Shown here: positions 41,636 through 52,070 of the stretch, one piece after another
Layout: each line of letters opens with the position of its first letter
Position numbering within the stretch: position 1 is the stretch's first letter
Assembly (NCBI RefSeq): GCF_004359215.1
Contig: NC_090611.1
Coordinates: 796,627-860,626, forward strand
Direction: 5' to 3'
Source of the DNA: Bremia lactucae
Taxonomy: Eukaryota > Oomycota > Peronosporomycetes > Peronosporales > Peronosporaceae
Length of the DNA stretch: 64,000 nucleotides
The notes under the pieces: model-generated
Databases searched by the model: none
Told to the model about the DNA's origin: nothing
Seen by the model: only the letters and a program-made list of their open reading frames with translations
Made by a program: the position numbers and the translations under genes

Positions 41636-43195
41636 ATGGATCGTTTCAATGATGCACCCATGCTTGGTGTTGGAAGCGATGCTGTTCTCGCTGCGCTAGC
41701 TACTGTTGTGCGTAAGCCTAAACGTCTATCGTCGGTTACCCGCGCCTCTAAAACTTCAACATCGTCATCGATTGCCTCCATAAAATCATTGCGTACAGCT
41801 CGAGGCTCATGGAACAAAGACACGCAAACGCTTAGTAAAGGACATTGCACAGGGACTAGCCACTTTGCCGCTGTATCTTCTGCATCATTATGTAGTACGG
41901 ACCCACAGACGGTCGGCATTGGCAGTGATGCTGTTTTAATCAATACTGCTTCTGTCAAATCCAAGCGGCGGAAAATAAGTCTTGCCAAAGCAGCACCAAC
42001 ACTTCCGCTCGTCGCAGCCAATCCGCTGGTGGATGATGCATCAGCAGGCGATGTCACAAATGCTGCACAACCCCCCCACATCAATTGTTCTTCTAACTCG
42101 CTGCTTGTGTCGGCAACGTCTAATTCTTGTGCTGACAACAATTTATCCACACAAATTTCGATGAAATTTGATGGTGATACTGCTTTGTCAACTTCCAAAT
42201 CCAAGCGACCTGCCGTGACTTTCAGCCCCAGCACGAATTTAACTCAGGCGCCAAACAGCGGAGACTTAACAAGTATTGCGGCACCCCACGCCAAGTCGAT
42301 TTCGTCCTTTACAGTTCAATATCCTGATGTTAACAACTTTAGCAAGGATAGCCTTACTGGTGTAACTGAAACGTGTACAGGGCACGAAAAGGTCAAGCGG
42401 TCTTTACATAACAGTGACGACAAGAATGAGAAATTGCTGCCGGACGTTCAATTCTACGATTTCGAATTTAATCAAGCGGAAGACACCGAGACCATTCCTT
42501 TCACAGCTCTGCAGCCATTCAAGAGACAAACCGGATCTGTCGTTGTAGGTTACTGGTTTAATAGCGACAGGTGCGGAGAAACTGAGTTTGTCAAGTTTAT
42601 TCAGAAAGCGGTCAAGAGGATTCAAATGGGTGTGGATAGAATTGACCAGATACAGATCATTCAGGAAGTATGCGCCGCTGTGAGCCGTGGCGTCGTCGTG
42701 CAGATATTACTAAATTATAAGAAATCGTGCGATGGAGGACTTCAGTGGGTGAAAGTGCTTTTAGAAGCTGGTGTCAAAGTTTGCCACAGTACAGAGGACT
42801 TCAAGTGGCAAGGAGCGATTTTTGACGGTCAAGTAGTAATGCAAGGCTTCCAAAGCTCGATGAGAAGTGCTATACACGACATGGACTACACAGTGGTGCA
42901 CACTGGGCCAATCGGTAAGAACCAATTGATAGCAATGTCGAGATTTGTTTCTCTTAACGCTTTGTTGTCAGCGGTGTCCTTTGAGTGCCAATTCGATGAG
43001 ATGTGGAAAGCCGCAAGCAAGGAAGTGCTAAATAGGAGCAAGTGCGCAAAAAGCGCAGTCCAAGGAGGCAAACGCAAGTCATCAAATGACTTAGGAAATA
43101 AAAGTCACGATGTACAGTTAGGTACGAAGAGATACCAAGAAAAGAGAACAAGCTTTCCGACCACTTTAGAATTCTTAGAAATGCTTGGATTTTAG
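41636..43195 (+). CDS. Protein with degenerate PLD-like C-terminal domain
   Basis: Intact frame of 519 residues. I use ATG 41636 because the upstream in-frame start is GTG. Residues 1-300 are Ser/Thr-rich and probably disordered. They contain two copies of a motif, GVGSDAVL (11-18) and GIGSDAVL (94-101), each followed by a basic stretch (RKPKR, KSKRRK). Residues about 315-455 look like one phospholipase D-type domain: VVVGYWFNSDRCGETEFVKF, RGVVVQILLNYKK, LLEAGVKVCH and GAIFDGQVVMQGFQSS. The HxKxxxxD catalytic motif is replaced, so the fold may be non-catalytic, as in FAM83 or degenerate mitoPLD relatives. The tail is Lys/Ser-rich. It converges on the peptidase gene, 65 bp away. No firm function. 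Confidence 0.75.
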   Translation: MDRFNDAPMLGVGSDAVLAALATVVRKPKRLSSVTRASKTSTSSSIASIKSLRTARGSWNKDTQTLSKGHCTGTSHFAAVSSASLCSTDPQTVGIGSDAVLINTASVKSKRRKISLAKAAPTLPLVAANPLVDDASAGDVTNAAQPPHINCSSNSLLVSATSNSCADNNLSTQISMKFDGDTALSTSKSKRPAVTFSPSTNLTQAPNSGDLTSIAAPHAKSISSFTVQYPDVNNFSKDSLTGVTETCTGHEKVKRSLHNSDDKNEKLLPDVQFYDFEFNQAEDTETIPFTALQPFKRQTGSVVVGYWFNSDRCGETEFVKFIQKAVKRIQMGVDRIDQIQIIQEVCAAVSRGVVVQILLNYKKSCDGGLQWVKVLLEAGVKVCHSTEDFKWQGAIFDGQVVMQGFQSSMRSAIHDMDYTVVHTGPIGKNQLIAMSRFVSLNALLSAVSFECQFDEMWKAASKEVLNRSKCAKSAVQGGKRKSSNDLGNKSHDVQLGTKRYQEKRTSFPTTLEFLEMLGF

Positions 43196-43260
43196 TGGAT
43201 ATTGGTATGTGCCATCGTCATTGTCAATTGTCAACAGCAAAAATGGTCTCGCTGCGGCAT

Positions 43261-44886
43261 CTAATTCTTCTGCATGGTTGCTTCAATATCTTCAACTTTT
43301 CGTGGCACCTGACTCATGCACTCGACCCCAGTCGCCGTCACGACAACATCCGATTCAATTCGGACACCGCCCGTGCAACGATACCGCGATAGCATTTCCT
43401 GATTAATAAACGCGGCTGTTACACGGTTGGCCAAAACCGCTTGGATTTGTGCCTCGATAAAATAGCAGCCCGGTTCAATTGTTAGCACCATATTCTTTTC
43501 CAAATTCCGAACACACCGCAACTTGGCCAGAATCTTTTTCGTAGAGCGTTCATACCCAATGGGAATGCCGCCAACATCATGGGTGTCTAGGCCCATAAAA
43601 TGGCCTAAGCCATGTGGATAGAAATACGCCGAGATTTCATGATCCATCAGCTCGTCAACTGTACCATTCTGAAAAAGACCAAACTCAAGCAAATGCTGCG
43701 TCAATACGCGATGTGACAGTAAATGCATGTCAACATAGCTAACGCCAGGCTTAATGGCCGCCATGACAGCATCGTGGGCTTTAAGAACCCCTTCGTAAAT
43801 CATACGTTGGTCTGTTGAGAAAAAACCGTTTACTGGCCACGTACACGTGATATCGGACGTATAGCCATGTAATTCCCCGCCCATATCGTTTAAAAAGAGA
43901 TCACCATCTTCGAGAAGTTTATTATTAGGCGCACCCGAGTGCCCATAGTGCAAAGCCGAGGCATTGTGGCCACTCCCACAGATGCAAGTATACGCATGGA
44001 AGCGAGCCCCACCGTTACTGTATACATAATGCAAAAAGTCGCTTTCCGCATGAAATTCCATTTTGCCTGGCCGAATTGTCTTCATAACTTGAGTATGAGC
44101 CCGCGATGACAATTTATTGACAAATCGAAGCAATTCAAGCTCTTTCTCCGTCTTAATCACGCGACATTCCACCAACACTGGATGCAGCGCGATTTGATCC
44201 ACTTCGAAATTTGCAATGCCCTCAAAAGTAGACGTTGTGGTTGTCTCAAGGCCGCTATCAGTATTTGTGCCATGCAAAACGTAAATCTTTTCCGTTTGAA
44301 GCTTTTCCGCCAGCACAGCCGCTATTTCGTCAATATAAAATATCTCGTCAACCTTGTAGTGCGCTTTAAAGTAGGCCAGCGGCTTGCGGTCGCCACACCA
44401 AAGCTCCCATTCATCGCTTAATCGCGGTACAAAAAGTACAGCCTTGCGAGTGGTCAAGTCGACAAGCCCAGCACAGCCGGGTTCACGCACACCGAATAAG
44501 TACTGAAAAAAGCTTTCCTGGTGAAAATTGTACTGAATGTCCGTGTCGTATCGATCCACTTCGACACCACCATGTAGCAAGATAGCAGCTGCACTTTTCT
44601 CGGCCTCTGGATGCGTCTGCAAGAATTTGTGGATGACTTTCTGGCGGATTTGTACGTGCATCGAGTAGTCAATGGCAAAGAGCTCGTACCCTTCAGAAGG
44701 GTCGAGAAGCACGCCGGTGAACCCGTTCTTGGGTGCGCTGTAGGTACTTGACCTGCTCTGATCAATAGCTTTGCGATTCTTCGGTTTGTATGCTGCTGCT
44801 CGCTTTTTTTGCAGTAGGGCAAGAGATGCCATGGCTGCCGTGACTGTGGCAGCGGCAAGAAATCCGCTCACGCGCTCGGAGCTCAT
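43261..44886 (-). CDS. Xaa-Pro dipeptidase (prolidase), peptidase family M24
   Basis: Intact, 541 residues. It cleaves dipeptides with C-terminal proline using two metal ions. An aminopeptidase-P N-domain covers about 70-240, and the M24 pita-bread domain runs from about 250 to 520. Metal ligands visible: two Asp eleven apart in NDMGGELHGYTSDITCTWP, His in YPHGLGHFMGLDTHDVGG, Glu in LTIEPGCYF and Glu in GGVRIESDVV. The DTHDVGG block is typical of eukaryotic PEPD. An N-terminal extension of about 50 residues includes a hydrophobic stretch (FLAAATVTAAMASLALLQ) followed by Lys/Arg, which suggests a membrane anchor or organelle targeting that human PEPD lacks. Start ATG is at 44886. Confidence 0.93.
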   Translation of the reverse strand: MSSERVSGFLAAATVTAAMASLALLQKKRAAAYKPKNRKAIDQSRSSTYSAPKNGFTGVLLDPSEGYELFAIDYSMHVQIRQKVIHKFLQTHPEAEKSAAAILLHGGVEVDRYDTDIQYNFHQESFFQYLFGVREPGCAGLVDLTTRKAVLFVPRLSDEWELWCGDRKPLAYFKAHYKVDEIFYIDEIAAVLAEKLQTEKIYVLHGTNTDSGLETTTTSTFEGIANFEVDQIALHPVLVECRVIKTEKELELLRFVNKLSSRAHTQVMKTIRPGKMEFHAESDFLHYVYSNGGARFHAYTCICGSGHNASALHYGHSGAPNNKLLEDGDLFLNDMGGELHGYTSDITCTWPVNGFFSTDQRMIYEGVLKAHDAVMAAIKPGVSYVDMHLLSHRVLTQHLLEFGLFQNGTVDELMDHEISAYFYPHGLGHFMGLDTHDVGGIPIGYERSTKKILAKLRCVRNLEKNMVLTIEPGCYFIEAQIQAVLANRVTAAFINQEMLSRYRCTGGVRIESDVVVTATGVECMSQVPRKVEDIEATMQKN

Positions 44887-45253
44887 TTTGATAATGCAAA
44901 AAGCTACACCTGCTATAACTTATTAATTATATTTACAGAAAAATAAACACATGTATAATGAAACTAATTTCGGCAAAAAATGTGATTATGAAAATTCGCA
45001 GGAAGGGTGTGAATTTAAGGAAAAAGGGTGTTAATATAGCATTTCCCTCTTTTTATCCATTTTGATGTCTATATAAGATCACATCCATCTCATATAAAAC
45101 GAGCATAGATAAACTAAGATGCACTAAAAGCATTGATACTCCGATCTTGTCTCTCCAGCTCTTGTAAATATTGGCTCTTCATTAATCCACCCCCTTTCTG
45201 CGTCCCCTATTCCCGATTTTTAAAAATATTAAAAGGTTCTACTTTATGGGATG
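44887..45253. other. Upstream region of the prolidase gene
   Basis: An AT-rich interval before the 5' LTR of gypsy C. It presumably contains the prolidase promoter. No gene is seen. Confidence 0.5.
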
Positions 45254-45717
45254 TGTAATGGGGCAAACATAGGTTGGAGAATCGTTGTTGTCGTACATTT
45301 ACTTTATGGGTAAAATACCCTTTAATCTAATATTAAAATAGTTAGTTACTTAAATCCCATTTATTATGGGTAACAAATGTGGTCGCCGCCAGATATAAAT
45401 CTGGCGGCCAAAATCTATTTTTAAATTAGCTAAGGAAGGTTTTTACATTTGAAATAATTAAATTAAGTGCAGTTCCACCTTTCTGAGGCTTGCGCATTGA
45501 TCTGTAAGGGATAAAAGCCTTTCTAAGGTATATCCTCTTGGGCACTAGTTGCCACTTGGTTCTACGAACCCCTGAATCCCTTGAACTATGATTCCTTAAG
45601 CTTTACTAGCTTATACGACTCTCTGAGTTGTTAAAACCCATTAGTTAAATAGAAGTAAGTGACTCTCTGAGTCTGAAAGTCTTCCTCTGACTTTAGGAGC
45701 GAGATAGCGCCGCTACA
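45254..45717 (+). repeat. 5' LTR of gypsy C
   Basis: About 464 bp, starting TGTAATGGGGC and ending GCCGCTACA. The end is fixed by the primer site two bases downstream; the start is less sure. It has several CTCTGAGT repeats in its last 120 bases. No 3' partner is present because the element is cut at 52377. Confidence 0.6.
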
Positions 45718-45719
45718 CC

Positions 45720-45728
45720 TGGTAGCAC
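45720..45728 (+). other. Primer binding site of gypsy C
   Basis: TGGTAGCAC follows the LTR end after two bases (CC). Eight of these bases match the complement of the initiator tRNA-Met 3' end (TGGTAGCA). The same nine bases with the same 2-base spacing are found in gypsy B2. Confidence 0.6.
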
Positions 45729-45730
45729 TC

Positions 45731-46919
45731 GTGGTCAATCTACGCCTGAGTCTTTGCAAGACCAAAACCTTCACGAAAAAGGAAGAGGTTCCAAAATTGT
45801 TAGAAGCGCAACGCGCCGCTTATGACAAGCTTATAACCTTATTTGGACTTGAACACGTGTTATTTATTATCTCCCAGGGACCAGTGGTCCTGCATGCAAG
45901 GCTTGAAGCCTCCCTGATCGGTCAGATACAGGACCATTTAGCGGCATATATGCCAATTCGGTACATCTCTGTACCTGACTCAGAGCCGAGGAATCGCCCT
46001 CTTACTGTAAATGTGAAAATATTTGAGGGAAAAGAGGGAGAAAAACTCCCTTTTTGGATTGAGCAGATAGAAATGTCCATTGATCCCGCCTTGTTCTTAA
46101 CCGAACGGCAAAAGGTGGCTATGGCCATATAGGTGGGCACTATCGTGCAGCAGGTCCACAAACGACGCTTTTTCCTCATGAGATTCGCTGAAACAGCAAA
46201 CGGCCAGCATGTTTGCACCGCCTGATCAGGCTTTTCGCATGCGAGCACGGCTCCTAGCGACTCGACAGGGTAAAAGAACCCTAGGGACTTTGTTAAGGAG
46301 TTGAGAACTCTCATTGCATCTATGCACCAAGACCCGGTGCAAGAAGCAGTTGTAGTAACCATCTTTATGGGGGGTATCAATGAGGGCGTTGCCCGGACGG
46401 AATTATTCCGATCTCATTCTGCTACTTTCGAAGAGGCAGTTTCCATAGCGCTACGCGCCGAGTTATACTTTAAGTCTGCTTGCGTTAGCACGACTCTTTA
46501 CCGAACAAGCTCTTCGAGCACATGGGTTCCGTCAAATAGAGCGGACCCCATGGATTTAAGCCTGTCGAGGAAGGAGAAGAAGCTCTTCAAGCTGTCGAAC
46601 AGCATAAGACCATCCGTAGATGTTGTATGTGCGGAAGCACGAAACATTTACGTCCGGCCTGCCCTCCTCGAAATTCATGTAAAGCTCGAAAGAGCTTCAT
46701 CTCCGACCAATGTGCTCTTCGAGCACATGGGTTCCGTCAAATAGAGCGGACTCCATGGATTTAAGCCTCGTTGAGGAAGGAGAAGAAGCTCTTCAAGCTG
46801 TGGAACAGCATAAGACCATCCGTTGATGTTGTATGTGCGGAAGCACGAAACATTTACGTCCGGCCTGCCCTCCTCGAAATTCATGTAAAGCTCGAATGAG
46901 CTCCATCTCCGACCTATGC
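45731..46919 (+). pseudogene. Gypsy C: gag with duplicated zinc knuckle
   Basis: The matrix/capsid part has [40 protein letters not shown] and, after two shifts, FVKELRTLIASMHQDPVQEA (retrotransposon gag domain). A zinc knuckle CCMCGSTKHLRPAC (CX2CX4HX4C) is at 46621-46662. It is repeated at 46827-46868 by a 205 bp tandem duplication (46509-46713, 46714-46919). The second knuckle is preceded by a TGA in place of the Arg codon AGA. Because 205 is not divisible by three, the frame is lost. Confidence 0.85.
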
Positions 46920-47521
46920 CAAAGATCTGGTACTGTGCGGGAAAACGTCGATACCCAGTAGGTGCGGAGTGCCCTACTGGGGAATACCTAGGTTCTGTTG
47001 AGCCTCTAGGAGGTGAGAATAAAAAGAACCTAGCCCCAATTAGCTCGGTGCTTATTGGCACAGGGCAAAAGTACACGCCTGGCTTGCTAGTCGCTCAAGC
47101 GACTGTAAAGGGCTTTGATAAGCCGTGGTCAATTTTAATTGACTCAGGAGCGTCTTGTAATTATGCTCGACGCCTTTCCCTTGAAGGAAGTCAACAAAAC
47201 GTTGAGGTGCTTAAAGCACATGAAGGTGAGACAATCACTGTTCGCTTAGCGACTGGGACTCGTGTCACTGTTCCCAAGGTTCCATTGAACTTAGGTATAA
47301 AGTTTCTGGACTTTGACAGTATGGAACGCTGTCTCGTCCTTGATTTGGATTCGAGATATGATCTCATCTTTGGTATGGCCTGGTTAGAACACCATGAGCC
47401 ATGGATCGATTGGAGGTCTAAGACCTTAGGCGCCACGCGCAATGTTCCTAGAAAAGTTTTGGAGAGTCATGAAAACCCCACCTTTCTAAGCAACAAAAGC
47501 GCTATTGGCGCGGACCATTGA
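46916..47521 (+). pseudogene. Gypsy C: aspartic protease domain
   Basis: An open frame of 201 codons. The retropepsin active-site motif is ILIDSGASCNYARR (about residue 76-90). It is followed by TITVRLATGTRVTVPKVPLN and the flap/second-half pattern YDLIFGMAWLEHHEPWIDWR. The protease would mature the gag-pol polyprotein. The domain looks intact, but it is not connected in frame to gag or RT. Confidence 0.88.
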
Positions 47522-48155
47522 ATGAGTCTGTCAGTTTTTTAGACATTGGCATGTCTGAGTTAATAAACTCTACTGGAAGAATATTAATTCTGAGCCCGAC
47601 TCAGCAGAAATCAGTGGAATGGCACGTACTCCGTCGAGTGACACTCGTTCTAATAACGATTTACTGAATGCTGAAAGCATTGTTGGCCTAAGGCCGAATC
47701 ATCAAAGGTGCAATATCCCTGAGATACGTGTAGTGGCACGTCTTAGTCCACCGAGCTTGGTCGGCCGAGGTGGCACCGTACTTAGTGTCAATTGTGACAC
47801 TATTGGCGGTTCGCCAGGGCATTTTAGGTCAAACCCTTCTAATGCATGTGAAGCGACACGTAAATGTTCACTGGATAGGAAGTTGAGTTACCTAACTTCT
47901 TGTCAGATGTCAAATTAGACACCATGTCTCGTATAGAATCAATACCGGCTGGAAAATCCGGGGACGTGAATGTCCCGGCCTCTAAGAGGCGTATTGTCTC
48001 CACTCCAAGACAGTATGGACACTAAGCGTGTATACCCTCACAAAGTGATACGAGTGAGCGATTACATACGCTTGTAAATGGTGTAACCGGTAACATTTAG
48101 GGGGGGGTAGCCTTGGGCATTCCCTTTATTACATGCTCTTTTAGAGCTAGACGAA
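47522..48155 (+). pseudogene. Gypsy C: protease-RT spacer, decayed
   Basis: Low-complexity plus-strand sequence between the protease and RT. A Ser/Asn/Arg-rich frame at 47619-47918 is the longest. A homopolymer GGGGGGG at 48101-48107 marks a probable frameshift. No separate gene. Confidence 0.5.
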
Positions 48156-49690
48156 ATGTCTATTGATGAGTGCGGCCGAGCCTTGAAGGCTGGCGACTTA
48201 TCTGAGATGGTGGTCGTTCAACTAACAATTGAGTTGAACTCATCGTCACTTCTAGACGAAGCTGTTCTGGATGACACAAAAGCTGCACTAGTGCGCGAAA
48301 TGGGTCATCGATCCTTAAAGATCCTACGGATCCCTTTTATTCCTTGATCAAGGAATTCCAAGATGTGGTATGTAATAAATTACCATCTCTTTTACCTCCG
48401 GATAGAGATGTTCGTCATGAAATTGACTTGGTTCCGGGAACCAAATACTGTGTCACAAGACAATGGCCTTTACCAAGGGAGCAGTGTGACGCATTGACGA
48501 CTTCTTTCGTGCTAAGCACGAGGCTGGAAAGGTACGAGAGCTAATCTCCTCATTCGATACGGGCATTTTGTGTCAAAAAGCCAAATGGTAAAGGGCACAT
48601 TGTACATGCTTATAATAAGTTTAATGCTGTCACTAAAATGGTATTTACCAGCACAAGCCCCCATTCCTAGAAAGGTTGTTTTTCTGAACAATATGGTGGG
48701 ATGTACAATGTACAGTGCACTGGACTCAGTCGATGTCGACGTTACTACCAACTACTCATGCAAGCTAGCGATGTCCCGCTTACAGCGGTTAGCACCCCAA
48801 GCGGTATGTTATGGGAGTTATTGGTTATTCCAGAAGGGTTTTTCAACGCCCCGGCAACATTAACTGTCTAGTGACGCAGCTGTTGCGCCCTCATCGAGGT
48901 TATGCACAGACTTATTTCGATGACATTTATGTCCATAGTCGTGCGGAGCAACCATTTAGACCATTTGCGAGTGTAAGCGCAAAAACACTCGCAAGGAATT
49001 CCAAGATGTGGTATGTAATAATCTACCATCTCTTTTACCTCCGGATAGAGATGTTCGTCATGAAATTGACTTGGATCCGGGAACCAAATACTGTGTCACA
49101 AGACAATGGCTTTTAACAAGGGAGCAGTGTGACGTCATTGACGACTTCTTTCGTGCTAAGCACGAGGCTGGAATGGTACGAGAGCTAATCTCCTCATTCG
49201 ATACGGGCATTTTGTGTCAAAAAGCCAAATGGTAAAGGGCACATTGTACATGCTTATAATAAGTTTAATGCTGTCACTAAAATGGTATTAACCCCCACAA
49301 GCCCCCATTCCTAGAAAGGTTGTTTTCAGAACAATATGGTGGGATGTACACTGTACAGTGCACTGGACTCAGTCGATGTCGACGTTACTACCAACTACTC
49401 ATGCAAGCTAGCGATATCGCGCTTACAGCGGTTAGCACCCCAAGCGGTATGTTATGGGAGTGGTTGGTTATTCCACAAGGGTTTTCCAACGCCCCGGCAA
49501 CATTTAACTGTCTAGTGACGCAGCTGTTACGCCCTCATCGAGGTTATGCACAGACTTATTTCGATGACATTTATGTCCATAGTCGTGCGGAGCAACAATT
49601 TAGACCATTTGCGAGTGTATGCGCACAAATAAATTGTGTGCCAATGCATCTAAATGCATTTTTGGCGCAGACGAAATTCCTTTTTTAGGT
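48156..49690 (+). pseudogene. Gypsy C: reverse transcriptase with 643 bp duplication
   Basis: RT fingers (IKEFQDVVCNKLPSLLPPDR, HEIDLVPGTKYCVTRQWPLP) and palm (GMLWEWLVIPQGFSNAPATF, QTYFDDIYVHSRAEQ with an intact FDD) are present. The region 48351-48993 is repeated at 48994-49636 with few differences, so both RT blocks occur twice. 643 is not a multiple of three. The second copy keeps the better palm frame (49320-49688); the first reads MLWELLVIPEGFFN. Confidence 0.9.
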
Positions 49691-50440
49691 TGCTTCATTG
49701 GAAAGCGAGATTTTAGAGCGGATCCCGCTAAGGTAAAAGCCATAGTAGATTGGCCGGTTTCTTAAAATCAAAAGGAATTGCGTAATTGGTTGGGTCTCGC
49801 CAATTATTTACACAAATCCAGCGAGAATTACGCTGATATGGCTAGGCCATCATCTAATCTTCTTAAAAAAGATACAGAATGATGCTGGACTAGCACTAAA
49901 CATAATGCTTTTCGAGCAGTTAAGGATAGTCTTATCCATGCCCCGATTCTGGCCCTGCCACACCCAAAGTTGGCCTTTCATTGTCGTCTGTGACGCATCG
50001 GATTTTGCCATTGGCAGTGCTCTATTACAAATAGATGTTGATGGGCATGAACGTGTTATTGCGTTTGAGTCAAGACAGCTTAAAGCTGCGGAAAAGTTCA
50101 TGACAAAGAGTTACTTGCTATGAAGTATGCTCTCGTCAAATTCAGAATTCATCTGCTCGGCTCTGAGCCTTTTGTGATATATACAAATCACGCGTCATTA
50201 CGCAAGGCGACTAAGTCGCCCCATCTCTCACAGAGAATGGCCCGACGGCTATCATTTTTCGCGGAATGCAACTTCGAGGTGAAGTATATGCCCGGCAAGC
50301 AGAATGCTTTGGCCGATGCGTTATCGCTCAGACCGGGTTATGAGCTCTCTTATTTAACGACTATCATGTCGCCTATTCCTGATCGGCTTGCGCCAAGGAT
50401 GAACAGTGTGTAGCTCTGCTACGAGCTCTGATTCAGGTAT
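49691..50440 (+). pseudogene. Gypsy C: RT thumb and RNase H
   Basis: The thumb remnant has CFIGKRDFRADPAKVKAIVD. RNase H starts with WPFIVVCDASDFAIGSALLQ, where the catalytic Asp is kept, unlike copy A2. It continues with ERVIAFESRQLKAAEK, one base shift, then LAMKYALVKFRIHLLGSEPF, YTNHASLRKATKSPHLSQRM and MPGKQNALADALSLRPGYEL. The usual second Asp of YTDH is Asn (YTNH). Confidence 0.88.
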
Positions 50441-51345
50441 TAAATTGCAGGCACATTTGCCTCTAAGGTTACATCGATAACGACTTGGCTTTATTGCACA
50501 GACACCGCGGACCTTCCGCGTGTCATCGTTCCCCATGACGAGGATTTGAAGTACGAAATCCTCTATGAGGCACACGATACAGTCTTTGGTGGTCATCTCG
50601 GTAGAGAAAAGACCTACGGCTTTGTAAGCCAGAGTTTTTGGTGGCCCAAACATTATAAATGGGTCAGCACATATGCGAAACGTGCCAACGGGTTAAGCCC
50701 TCGGCACATGCTGCTGCGCCACTGGCGTGCCTTCCCATCCCCATAGTTTGCTGGAAGTCCATTAGTATGGATTTTTTTTTCGGTCTACCGATAGATTCAG
50801 CCGGTAACTCCGGCATAGTGGTCTTTGTTGACCGATTGAGCAAAAGGGCTCACTTAGCGGCCGTGCCGGATTCCACTGATGGTGAAGGTACAGCTAGGCT
50901 GTTTGTTGATCGTGTATTTCGACAACATGGTTTGCCAGTGGCAATTGTCTCTGATCGGGACCCCCGTTTTACGGGTAAATTCTTGAAATCAATTTTCCGA
51001 TTGCTTGGCACCAGATTGGATATGTCTTCTGCGGACCATCCGCAGACCGATGGTCGAATGAACGTGTCAATCTCGTGATTGAAGCCGTTTTACGAAATTT
51101 GTGTGCTCATACACCAAAGCGCTGGAGCTCAATGTTCCCAGTGGTGGAGTTTGCGTTAAATACCGCTGTACATGCCTCTACAGACCATACTTTGTTCTAT
51201 GTCAACGGTCCCACGCACCCACGCGTTCCATTAACGATACCACTGCGTGGTTCAGGGCTTGGTGGGGGAAAATTAGCCGATAGGCTTGCTGATATCAGCC
51301 CTGTTACCGTTCGGAAACAAGTAAGCGAGTTAGTGTCTTAAGACA
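50441..51345 (+). pseudogene. Gypsy C: integrase zinc finger and core
   Basis: The zinc finger is HDTVFGGHLGREKT and ICETCQRVKPSAHAAAP in two frames. The core has SISMDFFFGLPIDSAG (Asp), IVSDRDPRFTGKFLKSIFRL (Asp) and ADHPQTDGR followed by a shift and ERVNLVIEAVLRN (Glu). All catalytic residues are readable across the shift at about 51055. The frame then runs to 51341, covering the end of the core. Confidence 0.9.
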
Positions 51346-52070
51346 TGTAAGGGATGCGATGGCTGATAGCCAAGACAAACGAAAGAACAAGCAGATGCCA
51401 AAGGCAGAAGCTGTATGAATTCTTGTATGGTCGGAGAATGAATTTCACTAGACGTTAAAAATCTACCTACCAACTTGGTTTCCGCGGTCTTCAAGACCAA
51501 ATTGCGCCCGCGCTTTATTGGACCATTTACGGTCGTGGCCAAGAAGGACCGAGCTTATACGCTAAACCTTTCTAGCAAGCTGCGTACACACCCAGTGCTC
51601 TACGCTGGCTTGCTTAAGCCATATCGGGACCCTTCCCACGTGGACTAGAAGGCGCTTGCGCAGATACAGGCGGTCGTGCCGCAGATTGCTGCATCCTCAC
51701 CAGAATGTCCAGCTGGCCTTCCAAATGAGGCTGCTGACACTCCAGCGTCGAAACACGGTCCCGAACCGCCTCAAGAGCTCTCAACCCGAGCAAGGACTTC
51801 ACGAAGAAGTTGCACCTCGTGCCGTAGAGCATCAAATGCTTCCGCTGAAATTTCGGCCCCCTCCCACGCTGCTTGATGCGCGGGAAAACCTTCAGTTTCA
51901 TGTGGAGAAACTTTTAAAGCGACGTCGTCGTAAGGGTTAATACCAGTATCTGGTGAAATGGCTAGGGTACCCTTCTTCTAAAAACTCTTGGGAGTTCGAG
52001 GTACCTCTTCGGCATGATTGCCCGTACGTCGTTGACGTTTTTGAGCGCCAAGGTCAGGGTCAACTCGCGT
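51346..52070 (+). pseudogene. Gypsy C: integrase C-terminus, linker and chromodomain
   Basis: IGPFTVVAKKDRAYTLNLSS and LRTHPVLYAGLLKPYRDPSH (51518-51645) form the integrase C-terminus. A TAG at 51646 is followed by the Ala/Pro/Ser linker. The chromodomain has ARENLQFHVEKLLKRRRRKG, a TAA, then YQYLVKWLGYPSSKNSWEFE. One frame change in the linker and two stops make it non-functional. The linker is opposite the coiled-coil antisense frame. Confidence 0.85.

Noticed and set aside
41530..42234. Minus-strand 234-codon frame opposite the PLD-like gene.
   Set aside because: It mirrors the Ser/Thr/Ala-rich disordered region. There is no homologous frame elsewhere for comparison and the sense gene is intact.
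44454..44858. Minus-strand frame within the prolidase N-terminal region.
   Set aside because: Out-of-phase shadow of the intact M24 peptidase.
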